Positions 1-4,952 of a stretch of DNA of 7,044 bases are shown here, piece by piece (the stretch's first letter is position 1; every line of letters begins with the position of its first letter). Made by a program: the position numbers and the translations under genes. The notes under the pieces were generated by a model. That model was not told where the DNA came from, made no database searches, and worked only from the letters and a program-made list of their open reading frames with translations. This DNA comes from Bacillota bacterium (GTDB lineage Bacteria; Bacillota; Sulfobacillia; Symbiobacteriales; Symbiobacteriaceae): contig JAQBPS010000301.1 in NCBI GenBank assembly GCA_028287415.1, forward strand, positions 1 through 7,044, read 5' to 3'.

Positions 1-267
1 CATGAGAGCGACGGCGACCCGATCTACCTGCTGGACCAGCTTGCCACTGAGGAGAGCCAGCGCGAGGGCCAATGGATCGACCGTGTCGCCCTGCGTGAAG
101 GACTCTCCCACCTGGCGCCGCGCGAGCAGGCGGTGATCCTGCTGCGTTTCTTCCGTGACAAAACCCAGACCGAGGTGGCGGCCATCCTGGGCTGCAGCCA
201 GGTGCAGGTTTCACGGCTGGAGCGGCGTGCGCTTGAGCATATCCGGCAGTTCATGAGTGCCAGCTAG
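1..267 (+). CDS. sigF: RNA polymerase sigma-F factor (forespore), C-terminal part
   Basis: The reading frame is open from base 1 and stops at TAG 265-267, giving the last 88 residues of a sigma-70 family factor. The visible part covers the region 3/region 4 junction (DPIYLLDQ) and region 4, including the helix-turn-helix TQTEVAAILGCSQVQVSRLE that contacts the -35 element. The SQVQVSRLE wording is typical of SigF, whereas SigG usually reads SQAQVSRLE. SigF (SpoIIAC) is the first forespore-specific sigma factor in endospore formers and is held inactive by SpoIIAB. The gene order that follows (spoVAEa, then lysA) matches the spoIIA-spoVA-lysA arrangement of Bacillus and supports SigF over the close paralogue SigG. 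The N-terminal two thirds lie outside the window. Confidence 0.88.
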   Translation, partial: HESDGDPIYLLDQLATEESQREGQWIDRVALREGLSHLAPREQAVILLRFFRDKTQTEVAAILGCSQVQVSRLERRALEHIRQFMSAS

Positions 268-300
268 TGGCGGACACAGCCTGCACCCCTATTCTTTCCA

Positions 301-330
301 GTCTAGCCACGGCGCCACGTGGGTAGAATG
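301..330 (+). promoter_or_regulatory. Weak sigma-F-like promoter candidate
   Basis: GTCTA (301-305), then 15 bases, then GGGTAGAATG (321-330). The right half keeps the GG..A.A.T skeleton of the sigma-F -10 box (GGNRANAYTW) and the spacing is exact. The -35 box matches only partly, and the last base of the -10 is off. A start about 7 bases downstream would leave almost no leader before the TTG at 348, which counts against it. Consensus values come from Bacillus knowledge; the call is inference. Confidence 0.25.
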
Positions 331-347
331 GTCCGGGGTGGCTGACT

Positions 348-578
348 TTGCTGAACTACAGATATCGCACGGGGATCTACACGTTGCTGCTGCTTCTGAC
401 CCTGCTGGCGGCCTGCGCGGCGGTCACGTACCTGGTCGTTTCGCGGCCGGGCAAGCAGCCGCCACGGGGCGCCCGTCTGGTACAGAGCTTGTCGGACAGG
501 GCTTCAGCGTATACTTGGACCCAGGGGTGGCATGCTACGGGAGGAGCCGGTGGCTCCAACCGGAGGTCGTCCGGATAG
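348..578 (+). CDS. Short putative membrane protein, possibly the intact front of a frame-disrupted gene
   Basis: This is a TTG start with a purine-rich GGGGTGG just upstream (about 335-341) and 76 codons. Residues 10-30 form one strong hydrophobic segment (YTLLLLLTLLAACAAVTYLV), preceded by Arg residues, so an N-in single-span anchor or uncleaved signal is likely. An LAAC lipobox-like stretch lies inside it, but hydrophobicity continues past the Cys, so a lipoprotein is less likely. Codon use is GC3-rich only up to about base 480. After that this frame looks non-coding, while the frame that ends at TGA 650-652 looks more coding-like and stops right at the ribosome binding site of the next ORF. 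Either the gene has a frameshift near 475-490 or it is a decayed remnant. I recognise no family. Confidence 0.35.
   Translation: MLNYRYRTGIYTLLLLLTLLAACAAVTYLVVSRPGKQPPRGARLVQSLSDRASAYTWTQGWHATGGAGGSNRRSSG
509..537 (+). promoter_or_regulatory. Sigma-G-like forespore promoter
   Basis: GTATA (509-513) and CATGCTA (531-537) are separated by 17 bases. These fit the sigma-G consensus boxes GHATR and CATNHTA at every defined position except the -35 H position, where T is allowed; spacing is one base shorter than the usual 18. Transcription would start near 544 and read through the 62-codon ORF (659-847) and spoVAEa (906-1520). In B. subtilis the spoVA operon is sigma-G dependent, so the location makes sense. 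The match is seen in the sequence; its activity is inference. Confidence 0.5.
543..557 (+). other. Short hairpin at the predicted transcript 5' end
   Basis: GGAGCC (543-548) and GGCTCC (552-557) form a perfect 6-bp stem with a GGT loop. It begins at the start point predicted from the sigma-G-like promoter, so it could form a 5' stem-loop on the transcript. There is no T tract, so it is not a terminator. It may be chance in GC-rich DNA. Confidence 0.25.
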
Positions 579-658
579 TGGATGCCGTCCGTACGGCTCG
601 GTCGGCGGGATCCGTTTTTCCTGCGGCTTCCGGTTTTCCCGTATGGAGGTGACCGGAC

Positions 659-847
659 TTGCGCACCTATGCCATCTACCGCAATGGGCGGGCGAGCAAC
701 CTGCGCCTGACCCCGGACCCAGCGCCGGCCTGGCCGGGAACACCGCTGCTGTCGGCAACCGAACAGGTCAGCATGGACGAGCCAGAAATGGCAACCGTTG
801 TGCACATGAACGGGGAAGAGATCGACCTCGGGCTGTACGGGGAGTGA
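659..847 (+). CDS. Small uncharacterised protein (62 aa) preceding spoVAEa
   Basis: The TTG start at 659 follows a near-perfect GGAGGTGA (645-652) by six bases, and the frame runs 62 codons to TGA 845-847 with high GC3, so it is probably translated. The protein is soluble-looking: no signal peptide or membrane segment, a Pro-rich middle (residues 19-28, PDPAPAWPGT) and an acidic C-terminus (EEIDLGLYGE). It lies 58 bases before spoVAEa on the same strand and downstream of the sigma-G-like promoter, so expression in the forespore is a reasonable inference. I do not recognise a family. It occupies the place of the spoVAC-AD-AEb genes of other spore formers but does not resemble any of them. Confidence 0.5.
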   Translation: MRTYAIYRNGRASNLRLTPDPAPAWPGTPLLSATEQVSMDEPEMATVVHMNGEEIDLGLYGE

Positions 848-905
848 CCGGCGCCCACCGGCCTTCGCGCACCAGCCTGTTGCCCCTGATCTGGGAGGTG
901 GGCCT

Positions 906-1520
906 GTGAACCCCCCCGTGCGAGTCATTCTGATCACGGATGGCGACAAGGCGGCCCGGCGCGCCATGGAGTTCGCAGCACAGCGGTTGGGGCTGCGGTG
1001 CATCTCTGCATCCGCCGGCAATCCGACGCCGCTGCGCGGCTGGGAACTGGTGGCGTTGATCAACAAGGCGGCCTACGATCCGGTGCTCGTGATGGTGGAT
1101 GACAAGGGCAACCCGGGGCTGGGAGCCGGGGAGAGCGCCCTTGCGTACATTTGCCGCTCCGAGGAGGTCCAGGTGCTGGGCGCCATCGCCGTGGCTTCCA
1201 ACACCAGACGGGCTCGCGGCACGCCGGTTGATGTTTCGATCACCCGGGACGGCCGGGTGATCGACTACCCGGTCGACAAGTATGGCCTCCCGGACATGCA
1301 CCATGCCGTCCTGCAAGGCGATACGGTCGACGTTCTGCGGGACCTCAAGGTCCCGGTGGTCGTCGGCATCGGCGACCCGGGGAAAATGAAGGGTGCCGAC
1401 AAGCTCCAGGGCGGGTGCGAGGTGACCACCAAGGCGATCGTGGAGGTGCTGTCCCGCACGCTCGGGCACTGCCCCGGCGCCGTCAGGCTTGAGCCGCCCC
1501 ACCAGCCAACCGTGCCCTGA
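906..1520 (+). CDS. spoVAE: Stage V sporulation protein AE, SpoVAEa type
   Basis: The protein has 204 residues from a GTG start, preceded by GGGAGGTG (893-900) at five bases. The length matches the family (about 200 aa). Conserved blocks seen in order: VILITDGD (7-14), RCIS-S-GNPT (31-41), DPVLVMVDDKGNPG-G-GE (58-76), LGAIAVAS (91-98), VDVSI (108-112), D-YGLP (124-129), GDT (138-140) and VVVGIGDPGKM (151-161). It has no membrane span. SpoVAEa is a soluble protein associated with the spore inner membrane. In Bacillus it is not needed for dipicolinic acid uptake but aids germinant-receptor-dependent germination together with SpoVAF. Here the core channel genes (spoVAC, spoVAD, spoVAEb) and spoVAF are not next to it; lysA follows directly. 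It is probably transcribed from the sigma-G-like promoter at 509-537. Confidence 0.88.
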   Translation: MNPPVRVILITDGDKAARRAMEFAAQRLGLRCISASAGNPTPLRGWELVALINKAAYDPVLVMVDDKGNPGLGAGESALAYICRSEEVQVLGAIAVASNTRRARGTPVDVSITRDGRVIDYPVDKYGLPDMHHAVLQGDTVDVLRDLKVPVVVGIGDPGKMKGADKLQGGCEVTTKAIVEVLSRTLGHCPGAVRLEPPHQPTVP

Positions 1521-1548
1521 TCCGACCAATCCAATGCACCCAATATGG

Positions 1549-1577
1549 ACCCGGCCAATCATCACGAATGGCCGGGT
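1549..1577 (+). terminator. Possible terminator hairpin after spoVAEa
   Basis: ACCCGGCCA (1549-1557) and TGGCCGGGT (1569-1577) form a perfect 9-bp stem with an 11-base loop, 28 bases after the spoVAEa stop. Only TTGTTGG follows, so the U tract is poor. It sits just before the lysA promoter, which fits a transcription boundary. Confidence 0.5.
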
Positions 1578-1587
1578 TGTTGGCGCG

Positions 1588-1617
1588 TTGACACGTCCAA
1601 AAGGGGCATGGTATGGT
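1588..1617 (+). promoter_or_regulatory. Sigma-A-type promoter for lysA
   Basis: A perfect TTGACA (1588-1593) is followed after 18 bases by TATGGT (1612-1617), which matches TATAAT at four of six positions. A start near 1624 gives a leader of about 80 bases before the lysA ATG. The leader is too short for a lysine riboswitch, and I see no conserved L-box or T-box core in it. A second AT-rich box, TATAAC (1632-1637), has no convincing -35 partner. Confidence 0.6.
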
Positions 1618-1702
1618 TCAATGCGACAAGGTATAACTACAGCTTGCAATTATAGTGCTGAGAGAAGAAACCGCAGTCTATGGGGAGGCAACGTAAGTAC
1701 TT

Positions 1703-3034
1703 ATGCATTTCTACGGAACAGCTGCAAAGAACGCCCAGGGGCACCTCACGATCGGCGGGGTCGACGCAACGGATCTGGCCGAGAAGTTCGGTACGCCGCT
1801 TTACGTCATGGATGAGGCGCTTGTCCGGAAGAACTGTCGGGCGTACGTCCAGGCGTTCAAGGACTATTATCCCGACGCAGAGGTGGCCTACGCCTCCAAG
1901 GCATTCCTGTGTACGGCCATGGTCGCCCTCGTCGAGCAGGAGGGGCTGTCGCTCGATCTGGTCTCGGGCGGCGAGATTGCCACGGCCCTGAAGGCCGGGT
2001 ATCCGATGGCCCACACCTACTTTCACGGGAACAACAAGACCGTCGAGGAGATCCACCTCGCCCTGAAGTCCGGCGTCGGCCGGATCATCGTGGACTCGGT
2101 CCACGAGCTGGAACTGCTCAACCTGGAGGCCGGGGAGCTGGGGATCACCCCGAAAATCTACCTGCGCCTGAACCCGAATGTGTCAGCGCACACGCATCAC
2201 TACATTAGCACGGGGCAGTTGGACTCGAAGTTCGGCATCCCGATTGAAATGGGCCTGGCGATGGACGCCACGCGGCTGGCGCTCTCGCTGCCAAACGTGG
2301 CGTTGACGGGCTTCCACTGCCACATCGGCTCCCAGATCTTCGACGTGGAGGGTCACCGCCTGGCGGCCAGCGTCATGATCAAGTTCCTGGCGGATGTGAA
2401 GGCTGCGACTGGCTTTGTCACCACCGAGCTGAACCTCGGCGGCGGCCTCGGCGTGCGCTACACGGCTGAGGACACCCCGAAGCGCCCGGGCGAGCTGATC
2501 AAGGTGCAGACGGATAGCGTCCGTGCCGCCTGCGCCGAGTACGGTGTGCCGCTGCCCAAGCTGGTGGTGGAACCGGGCCGGTCGATCGTCGGCGAGGCCG
2601 GCACCACGCTGTACAGCATCGGCACGGTCAAGGAGATCCCCGGCATCCGCACCTACATTTCGGTCGATGGCGGCATGGGCGACAACATTCGGCCTGCGCT
2701 CTACCAGGCGGAGTACGAGTGCGTGGTTGCGAACAAGGTGGATGCCCCGGCCGAGAAGGTCGTGACTGTGGCCGGCCGTTACTGCGAGTCGGGCGACAAG
2801 CTGATCATTGACGCCAAGGTGGCGGACAACGTCGATACCGGCGATCTGCTCGCTATTTTCACGACGGGCGCGTACAACTACACCATGGCGTCGCACTACA
2901 ACCGGTATCCGAAGCCGGCGGTCGTGTTCGTTGCCGACGGCAACGCCGACCTGGTCGTGCGCCGTGAGACGTTCGATGAGATGGCGGCCTTCGACCTGAT
3001 CCCCCAGCGGCTCCAGCCCAAGGTGGCGCGCTAA
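1703..3034 (+). CDS. lysA: Diaminopimelate decarboxylase
   Basis: LysA decarboxylates meso-diaminopimelate to L-lysine, the last step of lysine synthesis, using pyridoxal phosphate. The 443-residue product is the usual length and is a fold-type III (alanine-racemase-like) enzyme. Visible elements: YASKAF with the PLP-binding Lys66; FHGNNK (108-113); the phosphate-contacting CHIGSQ (206-211) and Gly-rich NLGGGLG (244-250); EPGRS (290-294); the catalytic CESGD (Cys361, Glu362) contributed across the dimer; and GAYNY (389-393) with the PLP-side Tyr391. The N-terminus MHFYGT matches the family start (MFLHGT in B. subtilis), which fixes ATG 1703. The nearest Shine-Dalgarno, GGGGAGG (1682-1688), is 14 bases away, which is long; an in-frame TAA at 1694 excludes any earlier start. 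It has its own promoter and a strong hairpin after it. Position downstream of spoVA genes is as in Bacillus. Confidence 0.97.
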   Translation: MHFYGTAAKNAQGHLTIGGVDATDLAEKFGTPLYVMDEALVRKNCRAYVQAFKDYYPDAEVAYASKAFLCTAMVALVEQEGLSLDLVSGGEIATALKAGYPMAHTYFHGNNKTVEEIHLALKSGVGRIIVDSVHELELLNLEAGELGITPKIYLRLNPNVSAHTHHYISTGQLDSKFGIPIEMGLAMDATRLALSLPNVALTGFHCHIGSQIFDVEGHRLAASVMIKFLADVKAATGFVTTELNLGGGLGVRYTAEDTPKRPGELIKVQTDSVRAACAEYGVPLPKLVVEPGRSIVGEAGTTLYSIGTVKEIPGIRTYISVDGGMGDNIRPALYQAEYECVVANKVDAPAEKVVTVAGRYCESGDKLIIDAKVADNVDTGDLLAIFTTGAYNYTMASHYNRYPKPAVVFVADGNADLVVRRETFDEMAAFDLIPQRLQPKVAR

Positions 3035-3037
3035 GCG

Positions 3038-3102
3038 GCACGCATAAGAGGACCAGGGCGATGGTGCCCTGGTCCTCTTGCGCGTGCTGTGCGGGGCTTT
3101 TT
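3038..3102 (+). terminator. Strong terminator hairpin after lysA
   Basis: AAGAGGACCAGGGC (3046-3059) pairs perfectly with 3066-3079 around a six-base loop (GATGGT). The stem extends through a 2x2 internal loop by GCACGC (3038-3043) with GCGTGC (3082-3087). A T5 run lies at 3098-3102, about ten bases past the stem base. It begins four bases after the lysA stop. The delayed U tract makes it slightly atypical for an intrinsic terminator. Because the next gene is convergent, it may act on both strands. Confidence 0.75.
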
Positions 3103-3107
3103 ATATG

Positions 3108-3216
3108 GCCACGGATTTCACGGGTTCCACGGATTTGGGCGCCAAACACAGATGACCAGGTGAAAATGTTTTTATATATTTATATCCGAATCCGCGTAAT
3201 CTGTGAAATCCGTGGC
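3108..3216. repeat. Inverted-repeat element of 9-bp ACGGATTTC-like units
   Basis: GCCACGGATTTCAC (3108-3121) is repeated perfectly in inverse at 3203-3216. Each arm is itself a short tandem of 9-bp units. Left arm: ACGGATTTC (3111-3119), ACGGGTTCC (3120-3128), ACGGATTTG (3129-3137). Right arm, read on the minus strand: ACGGATTTC (3213-3205), ACAGATTAC (3204-3196), GCGGATTCG (3195-3187). The centre is AT-rich (about 3162-3186), unlike the surrounding GC-rich DNA. There is no ORF inside. Similar GGATTTCAC-type intergenic repeats are, to my knowledge, scattered in several unrelated bacterial genomes. It sits between the convergent ends of lysA and the 195-aa gene, so it could be a small non-autonomous mobile or REP-like element, or a terminator. 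Confidence 0.75.
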
Positions 3217-3228
3217 TACAAAATGTCT

Positions 3229-3816
3229 TTACCCTAAAACGAGGATGGCGGGGTGGAGGTCGCCGCCGGGGCAGGCGAGCGACGCGGGGCGGGCGCCCTG
3301 CCCCGGCACCACGGTCAGCGTGTACGGCCCCGCCCCGGGGCCGACCCGCACGGCTCCGGCCGCACCCTCCGGCTCAAAGCCGACCGGCTCGCCCGCCTCA
3401 TCGTAGCGGAACAGCGGGCGCAGCACCACGCCGTTGGGGCCCAGCTCCTTTACGACCTCCTGAAAGCCGAGCGGGTCCTCGCCCGAGAGCACCGGGCAGG
3501 CACCGTGCCCCAGCAGATGCACCAGGCTCTTGAGCCGGGTGATGACCGCCTCCGCATCACCCAGCAGCCCGATGCGGCAGGGGTATTCCTGCGTCAGGAG
3601 GAAGAGGAGCAGCGCCGGCAGGCCATCCGCGCTGAAGCGGCCCCGGACTTCCGCTGGGGCGGGTGGTCCGCCCAGGGCTGCCAGGACGCGATTGGCCAGG
3701 AGCATCTCCTCCTCGGTGATCGTCAGGGGGAGGTGGTACTCCTCGGCAGCGTGCCGGCAGAGGCGGCGGAAGCCATCAAAACGGCGGATCAGGATTCCTC
3801 CGATATACAAAGGCAT
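3229..3816 (-). CDS. Uncharacterised 195-aa protein
   Basis: Begins at ATG (complement of 3814-3816) with AAAGGA about nine bases upstream on the minus strand, and ends in TAA 13 bases from the repeat element. The N-terminal half is helical-looking and rich in Leu, Arg and Glu (YHLPLTITEEEMLLANRVLAAL, about 27-48, in part). A hydrophobic stretch at 66-74 (LPALLLFLL) is too short and isolated for a confident membrane span. The C-terminal third (145-190) is rich in Gly, Ala and Pro with alternating beta-like segments. No catalytic motif or known domain is visible. It follows the TPR gene on the same strand with a 73-base gap, so the two may be co-transcribed. High GC3 supports real coding. Function unknown. 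Confidence 0.65.
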   Translation of the reverse strand: MPLYIGGILIRRFDGFRRLCRHAAEEYHLPLTITEEEMLLANRVLAALGGPPAPAEVRGRFSADGLPALLLFLLTQEYPCRIGLLGDAEAVITRLKSLVHLLGHGACPVLSGEDPLGFQEVVKELGPNGVVLRPLFRYDEAGEPVGFEPEGAAGAVRVGPGAGPYTLTVVPGQGARPASLACPGGDLHPAILVLG

Positions 3817-3838
3817 GAGTCAGTCCTTTCGCGGTGTT

Positions 3839-3855
3839 GCTATTACGATAGTAGC
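3839..3855. promoter_or_regulatory. Operator-like imperfect palindrome upstream of the 195-aa gene
   Basis: GCTATTACGATAGTAGC is a 17-bp dyad with seven-base arms and one mismatched pair. Read on the minus strand it contains TACTAT (3853-3848), a possible -10 box, about 32 bases upstream of the 195-aa start. No convincing -35 box accompanies it. It could be a repressor site over a weak promoter, or chance. Confidence 0.25.
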
Positions 3856-3889
3856 GCAAAACACACCTGAAAAGGAAGTGGCAGCATGC

Positions 3890-4819
3890 CTAGAGATGAT
3901 CGCCCAGGATCTCCTTGACGCGCGCCCGGATGTTCGCAACCACGTCGCGCCGGCCGGACTCGATGGCGTGCGTCAGGGCGAGGCGCGCCCGCCGGGGGGC
4001 CTCCTTGCGGCCTTCCGCCCATTCGATGCTCGCAAGCAGGCAGGTGCACTCGGCGACGACCGGCATGTCGCCGAGTTCCCGGGCGAGGGCCAGGGTGTTG
4101 ATCGCCAGCGGCCGGGTCTGTATCACCCGCCCCAGCGCCAACTCTACCCGGGCCCTGGTGAAGCCCAGGTGCGTCCGCCACCAGAGCCCCCGCGGTCCGG
4201 GGCTGAACGCGTATTCGTCCACCGCGGTGAGCGCCGCGGCGGCGTCCTGCGGCCGGTCCAGTTCCAGCAGCACCAGGGCCCTGCGCCGGTGCAGCTCCGC
4301 CAGAATCGTGCCGGGCTCCTCACGCTCACAGAGGAGTACCGCCGCTTCCAGATGTGCCAGTGCAGATTCGGCCTGCCCTGCCACCATGTCAAGCTGTGCC
4401 AGCCCTTGCCGGGCGATCACCTGCCCGAAGGGGACCAGTTCCGGGTCCGCGGCCAGCAGGGTGGTAATTTCCCGGTAGGTCGACCGGGCGAGCGGGTAGT
4501 CGCCCATTTGGTAGTAGGCGCTGGCCAGATTGAACATAGCCTGCACCTGGAGCGTGTGCTCGCCAACCGCTGCGGCCAGGCTCACGGCCTCCTCGCCGTG
4601 CAGTACCGCCTCGGGTGCCGCACGTTTCAGCCCTTCGATGTACGTCCAGCAGATGAGATTGTGCGTGCGGGCCGCTACCCTCCGCCCGACATCGGCCGAT
4701 TCAAGCAGCACACGGCCCCGGACCTGGGCCTCCTCAAAGCGGCGCTCATCCAGCAGGGCGAGCAGGCGCTGGTACTCGGCGAGATCGGGCGGGTCAGACG
4801 CGCGTGGGCGATCGTTCAT
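3890..4819 (-). CDS. Tetratricopeptide-repeat (TPR) protein
   Basis: This is a 309-residue, mostly helical protein. The ATG at 4819 is chosen because GGGGAGGTGG (4833-4824, minus strand) lies just upstream; an in-frame TTG at 4837 is upstream of that site and unlikely. The clearest TPR motif is residues 94-126 (AMFNLASAYYQMGDYPLARS and following), with weaker repeats around 134-167, 174-207 and 250-290. TPR arrays form superhelical protein-binding scaffolds. There is no DNA-binding helix-turn-helix at the N-terminus, no signal peptide and no membrane span, so this is probably a cytosolic partner-binding protein. A TATAAT promoter lies upstream, and it is divergent from cca. The 195-aa gene follows on the same strand. 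The partner and process cannot be read from sequence. Confidence 0.8.
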   Translation of the reverse strand: MNDRPRASDPPDLAEYQRLLALLDERRFEEAQVRGRVLLESADVGRRVAARTHNLICWTYIEGLKRAAPEAVLHGEEAVSLAAAVGEHTLQVQAMFNLASAYYQMGDYPLARSTYREITTLLAADPELVPFGQVIARQGLAQLDMVAGQAESALAHLEAAVLLCEREEPGTILAELHRRRALVLLELDRPQDAAAALTAVDEYAFSPGPRGLWWRTHLGFTRARVELALGRVIQTRPLAINTLALARELGDMPVVAECTCLLASIEWAEGRKEAPRRARLALTHAIESGRRDVVANIRARVKEILGDHL

Positions 4820-4854
4820 GCGGCCACCTCCCCGCAACAGCGCTTGTTGTTTCC

Positions 4855-4884
4855 ATTATATCCCAGACGTTGGCAACAGCACAA
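4855..4884 (-). promoter_or_regulatory. Sigma-A-type promoter for the TPR gene
   Basis: A perfect TATAAT reads on the minus strand at 4860-4855, with TTGTGC (4884-4879) 18 bases upstream as a weak -35 (TTG retained). The predicted start is near 4848, leaving a leader of about 28 bases that carries the ribosome binding site. Confidence 0.5.
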
Positions 4885-4917
4885 GGCGCAGCAAGCAGGA
4901 TCGCAGGTTGCCTGTGT

Positions 4918-4923
4918 TAAAAT
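4918..4923 (+). promoter_or_regulatory. Possible -10 box for the cca operon
   Basis: TAAAAT (4918-4923) matches TATAAT at five of six positions, 30 bases before the chosen cca start, in the AT-richest part of the divergent intergenic region. No good -35 box lies 16-18 bases upstream, so the call is weak. Confidence 0.3.
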
Positions 4924-4938
4924 AATGATGCATGGTGG

Positions 4939-4946
4939 AGGAGGTG
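4939..4946 (+). promoter_or_regulatory. Ribosome binding site that fixes the cca start
   Basis: AGGAGGTG is a near-perfect Shine-Dalgarno six bases before GTG 4953. The alternative upstream ATG 4932 has no such site in front of it, so GTG 4953 is preferred. Confidence 0.75.
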
Positions 4947-4952
4947 CGGCGG

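Noticed and set aside
532..909. Plus-strand open frame of 125 codons
   Set aside because: Overlaps the better-supported 659-847 frame, shows poor third-position GC, and its ATG lies within the sigma-G-like -10 box.
377..1066. Minus-strand open frame of 229 codons
   Set aside because: Covers the weakly coding 348-905 region, but has low-complexity Arg/Pro/Gly content and is antisense to the start of spoVAEa and the 62-codon ORF with its strong ribosome site.
768..1649. Minus-strand open frame of 293 codons
   Set aside because: Antisense to spoVAEa, whose conserved blocks are unmistakable; no motifs and no ribosome site.
1624..1702. Lysine riboswitch or T-box in the lysA leader
   Set aside because: The leader is only about 80 bases and lacks the conserved cores and antiterminator hairpins of either element.
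2183..2896. Minus-strand open frame of 237 codons
   Set aside because: Antisense shadow of lysA.
3108..3216. CRISPR array
   Set aside because: Units are 9 bp with no spacers and the two arms are inverted, not a direct repeat-spacer array.
4872..4912. GGCAAC / GTTGCC inverted repeat in the cca-TPR intergenic region
   Set aside because: Only six-base arms 29 bases apart; likely chance.
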